Source: Neobacillus rhizophilus (lineage in GTDB: Bacteria > Bacillota > Bacilli > Bacillales > Cytobacillaceae). Taken from it: a stretch of DNA of 64,000 nucleotides. Below the pieces are notes generated by a model, which saw nothing but the letters and a program-made list of their open reading frames with translations, had not been told where the DNA came from and made no database searches. Positions 59,988 to 64,000 of this stretch are shown piece after piece; the first letter of the stretch is position 1; the number at the start of each line of letters is the position of its first letter. The translations under genes were made by a program, and so were the position numbers. The stretch is from assembly GCF_018343535.1 (NCBI RefSeq), contig NZ_JAGYPF010000001.1, positions 1,116,001 to 1,180,000 on the forward strand, in the 5' to 3' direction.

Positions 59988-60251
59988 CTACCCTTCTTCA
60001 ATAGTATCCTCACGGTCCGTTAAGCGGTGCGCTACTGTCTCAGGCTGAACGGCGGAAAGAATAACATGGTCACTATCCATTACAATAACAGCACGAGTCC
60101 GTCTTCCGTATGTAGCATCGATTAATGACCCGCGGTCCCGGGCATCTTGGATAATTCTTTTTATAGGAGCTGATTCGGGACTTACGATAGAAATAATTCG
60201 ATTTGCCGATACAATATTACCAAAACCAATATTAATTAATTTAATTGCCAT
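59988..60251 (-). CDS. remA: Extracellular matrix regulator RemA (YlzA)
   Basis: DNA-binding protein that forms arc-shaped oligomers and activates biofilm-matrix genes in B. subtilis; strongly conserved even in non-biofilm Firmicutes. The ATG at 60251 ([20 protein letters not shown]) gives 87 residues; the frame is open to 60308 but the extra residues are unlike homologues. [20 protein letters not shown] and [20 protein letters not shown] are nearly identical to the B. subtilis protein. Confidence 0.96.
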   Translation of the reverse strand: MAIKLINIGFGNIVSANRIISIVSPESAPIKRIIQDARDRGSLIDATYGRRTRAVIVMDSDHVILSAVQPETVAHRLTDREDTIEEG

Positions 60252-60311
60252 GAAAATCATCCAATCATTAATAATATATTTTGACCGTGTCAATGCATTT
60301 CTAAACAAATC

Positions 60312-61187
60312 CTATTCGATATTTTGAACCTGCTCCTTCAGTTTCTCAAGCAAGCTTTTCATCTCAACTGCCTTCTTGGCAATTTTTGCATCATTTGCTT
60401 TTGACCCTATGGTATTGACCTCTCGATTCATCTCCTGAACGATAAAATCAAGTTTTCTTCCAATCGGTTCAGCTTCATTTAATGTTTGCACAAACTGCTC
60501 CAGATGGCTTGTCAATCTGGTAATCTCTTCATTTATATCGGCTTTTTCTGCAAAAACAGCCACTTCTGTCAAAAGCCTTGTCTCGTCCACCTGACCGCCG
60601 GTAAACTCCTGCATTCTCTTTAAGACACGCTCCTTGTATAGCTGAACCACTTCAGGCGCATAATTTTGCAGCTCCTTTACATGGGTTTCCAACTGGGCAA
60701 TAATGGCAAGCAAGTCTTTCTTTAAAACCGCGCCTTCTGCGAGCCTCATTTGTTTCAACAGGATGACCGCTTCCTCAGTAGCGGATAGCACTAAATTTTC
60801 AAGCTCTTCATTACCGGCTTCATTTTCTTCAATATGTAATAGGTCTGCACGAAGGAGCAAATCCTGAAGGGTTACTTTTCCTTCAAATCCATATCTGCTC
60901 TTTGCCTGTTCGATAAACTGATAATATTCATCAATCAATTTCCAATCAACTTGAAGTTTTCGAGTAATTAGACCTGCACCTTCAATGTTGATATATACCT
61001 CCGACCGGCCACGGCGGATATACTGATTCAGCTTCTTCTTAATTTTATCTTCTATTTTTAATAGCTGTCTTGGCATTCGAATATTTATTTCAGTAAAGCG
61101 ATGATTAACCGATTTCACTTCGGCATTCACGATAAAGAAATCCGATTCTGCCCGGCCTCTTCCAAAGCCTGTCATACTTACAACCAT
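60312..61187 (-). CDS. yicC: YicC/YloC family endoribonuclease
   Basis: 291 residues. MVVSMTGFGRGRAESDFFIV, VKSVNHRFTEINIRMPRQL and the C-terminal DUF1732 block (RKLDFIVQEMNREVNTIGSK, ND) identify the family. E. coli YicC is reported as an RNase acting on sRNA; the role in bacilli is less clear. First gene before remA-gmk-rpoZ. Confidence 0.94.
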   Translation of the reverse strand: MVVSMTGFGRGRAESDFFIVNAEVKSVNHRFTEINIRMPRQLLKIEDKIKKKLNQYIRRGRSEVYINIEGAGLITRKLQVDWKLIDEYYQFIEQAKSRYGFEGKVTLQDLLLRADLLHIEENEAGNEELENLVLSATEEAVILLKQMRLAEGAVLKKDLLAIIAQLETHVKELQNYAPEVVQLYKERVLKRMQEFTGGQVDETRLLTEVAVFAEKADINEEITRLTSHLEQFVQTLNEAEPIGRKLDFIVQEMNREVNTIGSKANDAKIAKKAVEMKSLLEKLKEQVQNIE

Positions 61188-61226
61188 CTAGGCGCACATC
61201 CATTCTTTGAATTTATGCTATAAGCC

Positions 61227-61272
61227 AAAAAATCCAAAAGGTAATAGAATGGATTCTATTACCTTTTGGATT
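61227..61272 (-). terminator. Terminator of the Ca2+-ATPase gene, perfect 20-bp stem
   Basis: Arms at 61231-61250 and 61253-61272 are perfect complements separated by GG, followed by five T on the minus strand. It starts ten bases past the ATPase stop. Confidence 0.9.
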
Positions 61273-61282
61273 ATAACACACT

Positions 61283-63961
61283 TTATTTCGTTTTTCTTAA
61301 TAAAAATGAGCCTGCTAGTAAAAAAGTTGGGATGGAGGATAATCCGATAATCAACAGCCAATCCTTTGCAGCGATTGGAAGGGTGTGGAAGATCGGCTGC
61401 AGCGGCGGATAGTAGATAACTACCAACACCATTAGCAATGATGATATAACTGCCCATACAAGGTATTGGTTACCAAAAGGGTTTCTTGACAGGACAGATT
61501 TCTCACTGCGGCAATCGAAGACATGGATCAGCTGAGCCATAACAAGGGTGGCAAAAGCAACAGTCTGAGCATATTGCAGCTGTGATGGGTCATTATGATA
61601 GACAATCATGAAGGCAAAAAGCGTCACCAGTCCGATTAAAAATCCGCGGGAGACTACCTTCCAGCCAAGTCCACGTGAGAATACTCCTTCATTAGGACTT
61701 CTAGGCCCACGTTTCATAACGTTTTCCTCCGGGCGATCAAGTCCAAGTGCCATCGCCGGCAGTCCATCTGTCACCAGGTTCACCCAAAGAATCTGGATTG
61801 GCACGAGCGGCAAAGGAAGACCAAGAAGCATGGCAAACAACATCACCAAAATTTCACCGACGTTTGAAGCTAACAAGTAACGAACGAACTTGCGGATATT
61901 TTCATAAATATTTCTGCCCTCTTTGATGGCTGCTTTAATGGTTGCAAAATTATCGTCTAGTAAAACGAGTGCCGATGCCTCTTTAGCTACATCCGTTCCG
62001 GTGATACCCATGGCTACCCCAATGTCTGCGGCTTTGATGGCAGGAGCATCATTGACGCCATCCCCTGTCATCGCTACAATATGACCTCTGTTCTGAAGGG
62101 CTTTAACAATTTTCAGTTTATGTTCTGGTGATACCCTGGCAAAAACCGAAACATCTTCCACCACATTTTCTAAATCCTCAACCGACATTTCAGATAATTG
62201 CTTACCGTCAAGCACCTTGCTTTTACTCGTTAAGATCCCAAGCTGAGCTGCAATTGCTTTAGCGGTGATGGCGTGGTCGCCGGTAATCATGACAGTTTTT
62301 ATGCCTGCCTCTTTACACTCTTTAACGGCTAATTTCACTTCAGGTCTTGGCGGGTCAATCATCCCTTGGACACCAATAAAGGTCAATTTGCTTTCAGCTT
62401 CTTTTTCGCTGAAAATGTACGTGTTCGCGGGAATTGGCTTAAAGGCAATCGCAATCGTCCTTAATGCCTGTGATGCCAGATTGTCAATCGCGGATTGAAC
62501 CTTTTGGTTTGTTTCCTTGTTTAAATATTGGGTTCGCCCGTCCCAAAGAATCGATTCACTGATTCCCAAAATAACATCCGGGGCCCCTTTTGTGATGATA
62601 AAATGTCTGCCTTGTTTGTCTTTTACATGGATGCTCATCATTTTTCTTGAGGAATCGAAAGGAAATTCATTCATAATGGTAAATTCCTCAAGTAGCTTCG
62701 GACGATTAAAACCTGCCTTCATGGCACTTACCAAAAGTGCGCCTTCCGTTGGATCACCGTCAAGAATATAGTCCTCACCTTTAAGGTTTATCTCAGAATG
62801 GTTGCATAGCATCCCAAAAATCAGCATTTGTTGCAAGGCTTTTTCATCCTTAGGATGAACCTTCTTTTCATTCCGGTAAAAATCACCCTTTGGCTGATAG
62901 CCGCCACCGTCAACTGTCCATGTTTGGCCGCCGCTCCAAAGATGGGTTACCGTCATTTTGTTTTGCGTCATGGTTCCCGTTTTATCGGAACAAATGACCG
63001 ATGCACAGCCGAGGGTTTCAACTGCTGGCAGTTTGCGGACAATCGCCTTTTGCTTGATCATTTTTTGGACACCCAGGGATAAAGCTACCGTCACGATCGC
63101 CGGCAGACCTTCAGGTATTGCCGCTACTGCTAAGGAAACGCCTGCCAAAAACATTGTATAAATATCATGTCCCTGAATCACACCAACCGCTACTACAAGA
63201 AAGGTCAGAAGAAGTGCCACTGTAATTAGAATTTTGCCTAACTGTTCGAGCCTCCGCTGCAGCGGTGTTTCTTGGGATTCTGCCGTTTGCAGAAGTCCGG
63301 CAATCTGACCCATTGCTGTTTTCATACCGATAGCAATGACCACACCCACACCGTTGCCTCTCGTCACCATCGTTCCCATAAAGGCTGTATTTTCCATATC
63401 GCCAATGCCTGGATTTTCATTCGTCAGCTTTTCCGTAATTTTCGAAACGGGTACCGATTCACCGGTCAGCGCTGATTCTTCAATTTCCAAACTTTTCGAT
63501 TCAATCAGACGAACATCCGCACCAATCCGGTCGCCGCTCGTAAATTTCAAAATATCGCCAACGACGATTTCCTTTGAGGGAATCTTCATCCATTTTCCAT
63601 CTCTTAACACTGAAACCTGCGGAGCAGATAACTCCTTTAATGCCTGAAGTGACTTTTCCGCTCTCCGTTCTTGGAAGAAGCCAAGAAATCCATTGATAAT
63701 GACAATGGCAATGATTGCAATTGCATCGATATATTCACCAAGCAGCCCCGATATTAACGTTGCTGCAAGGAGTACCAACACCATGAAATCTTTAAATTGG
63801 CTAAAAAATAAGAGTAAAGCCGATTGCTTCTCCCCTTCTTCTAGCTCATTTAAACCAAATTGCTTTACCCTTTTTTTCACTTCCTCTGCTGATAATCCAG
63901 ATGAAAAGTCGGTTTCTAGAGCCCTTTCAACTTGTTTTATCTCCATCTCATGGAATTTCAT
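61283..63961 (-). CDS. yloB: P-type Ca2+-transporting ATPase (YloB, type IIA)
   Basis: Calcium pump; in B. subtilis YloB is linked to spore heat resistance and germination. 892 residues with ten predicted membrane helices. Actuator motif ALTGESVPVSK, membrane site VAAIPEGLPAIVTVAL (M4), phosphorylation site CSDKTGTMTQNKMT near 325, nucleotide-domain KGAPDVIL, hinge MTGDGVNDAPAIKAADIG, and M6 motif LWVNLVTDGLPAMALG. MKFHEM at the start matches homologues. Confidence 0.96.
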   Translation of the reverse strand: MKFHEMEIKQVERALETDFSSGLSAEEVKKRVKQFGLNELEEGEKQSALLLFFSQFKDFMVLVLLAATLISGLLGEYIDAIAIIAIVIINGFLGFFQERRAEKSLQALKELSAPQVSVLRDGKWMKIPSKEIVVGDILKFTSGDRIGADVRLIESKSLEIEESALTGESVPVSKITEKLTNENPGIGDMENTAFMGTMVTRGNGVGVVIAIGMKTAMGQIAGLLQTAESQETPLQRRLEQLGKILITVALLLTFLVVAVGVIQGHDIYTMFLAGVSLAVAAIPEGLPAIVTVALSLGVQKMIKQKAIVRKLPAVETLGCASVICSDKTGTMTQNKMTVTHLWSGGQTWTVDGGGYQPKGDFYRNEKKVHPKDEKALQQMLIFGMLCNHSEINLKGEDYILDGDPTEGALLVSAMKAGFNRPKLLEEFTIMNEFPFDSSRKMMSIHVKDKQGRHFIITKGAPDVILGISESILWDGRTQYLNKETNQKVQSAIDNLASQALRTIAIAFKPIPANTYIFSEKEAESKLTFIGVQGMIDPPRPEVKLAVKECKEAGIKTVMITGDHAITAKAIAAQLGILTSKSKVLDGKQLSEMSVEDLENVVEDVSVFARVSPEHKLKIVKALQNRGHIVAMTGDGVNDAPAIKAADIGVAMGITGTDVAKEASALVLLDDNFATIKAAIKEGRNIYENIRKFVRYLLASNVGEILVMLFAMLLGLPLPLVPIQILWVNLVTDGLPAMALGLDRPEENVMKRGPRSPNEGVFSRGLGWKVVSRGFLIGLVTLFAFMIVYHNDPSQLQYAQTVAFATLVMAQLIHVFDCRSEKSVLSRNPFGNQYLVWAVISSLLMVLVVIYYPPLQPIFHTLPIAAKDWLLIIGLSSIPTFLLAGSFLLRKTK

Positions 63962-64000
63962 CCGACCATCTCACTTCCCCCTTAGCTCTAATTCTAATGA

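Overview
The window is a stretch of core chromosome from a low-to-moderate GC, endospore-forming Bacillaceae (Bacillus sensu lato; the sequence does not settle genus or species). Gene order follows, almost gene for gene, the Bacillus subtilis yloB-to-polC segment. SpoVM, CodY, PrkC/PrpC, FapR, RemA and YlqD orthologues are present, promoters are of the SigA type and ribosome binding sites are strong GGAGG types. Every gene except rpmB lies on the minus strand, so transcription runs from high to low coordinates.

In order of transcription: 63961-59141 holds a Ca2+-type P-ATPase, yicC, remA, gmk and rpoZ. 58764-46139 is a long, tightly packed cluster: coaBC, priA, def, fmt, rsmB, rlmN, prpC, prkC, rsgA, rpe, thiN (primosome, initiator-tRNA formylation and deformylation, rRNA methylation, Ser/Thr kinase signalling, ribosome maturation). 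The tiny spoVM follows, then divergent rpmB. 45323-39529 holds yloU, fakA, sdaAB, sdaAA and recG. 39203-35591 is the lipid-precursor cluster fapR-plsX-fabD-fabG-acpP, with a clear FapR operator on its promoter. 35438-28236 carries rnc, smc, ftsY, ylxM and ffh (RNA processing, chromosome organisation, SRP targeting). 27991-22768 is rpsP, khpA, ylqD, rimM, trmD, rplS, lepB, rbgA, rnhB. 22559-12499 is sucC-sucD, dprA, topA, trmFO, hslV-hslU and codY. 12306-4815 is rpsB, tsf, pyrH, frr, uppS, cdsA, dxr, rasP, followed by polC, whose 3' end runs off the window.

The departures from the standard order are the most informative part. (1) proS is absent between rasP and polC; the gap holds an IS1182-type transposase fragment between two inverted copies of a ~135 bp repeat with terminal inverted repeats. 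(2) xerC (codV) is absent between trmFO and hslV; I find a frameshifted N-terminal relic of about 50 codons there. (3) The fla/che operon that sits between codY and rpsB in B. subtilis is missing. Four copies of the MITE-like repeat and several copies of a shorter GC-rich palindromic repeat are scattered between operons. HslV lacks the N-terminal serine of its B. subtilis counterpart CodW.

I found no CRISPR array, prophage, secondary-metabolite cluster, defence island, tRNA or rRNA. I see no candidate for a wholly new multigene system. Coordinates for starts were corrected where a ribosome binding site or family alignment favours an internal start. Family assignments come from recognised motifs and remembered family sequences, not from database searches.
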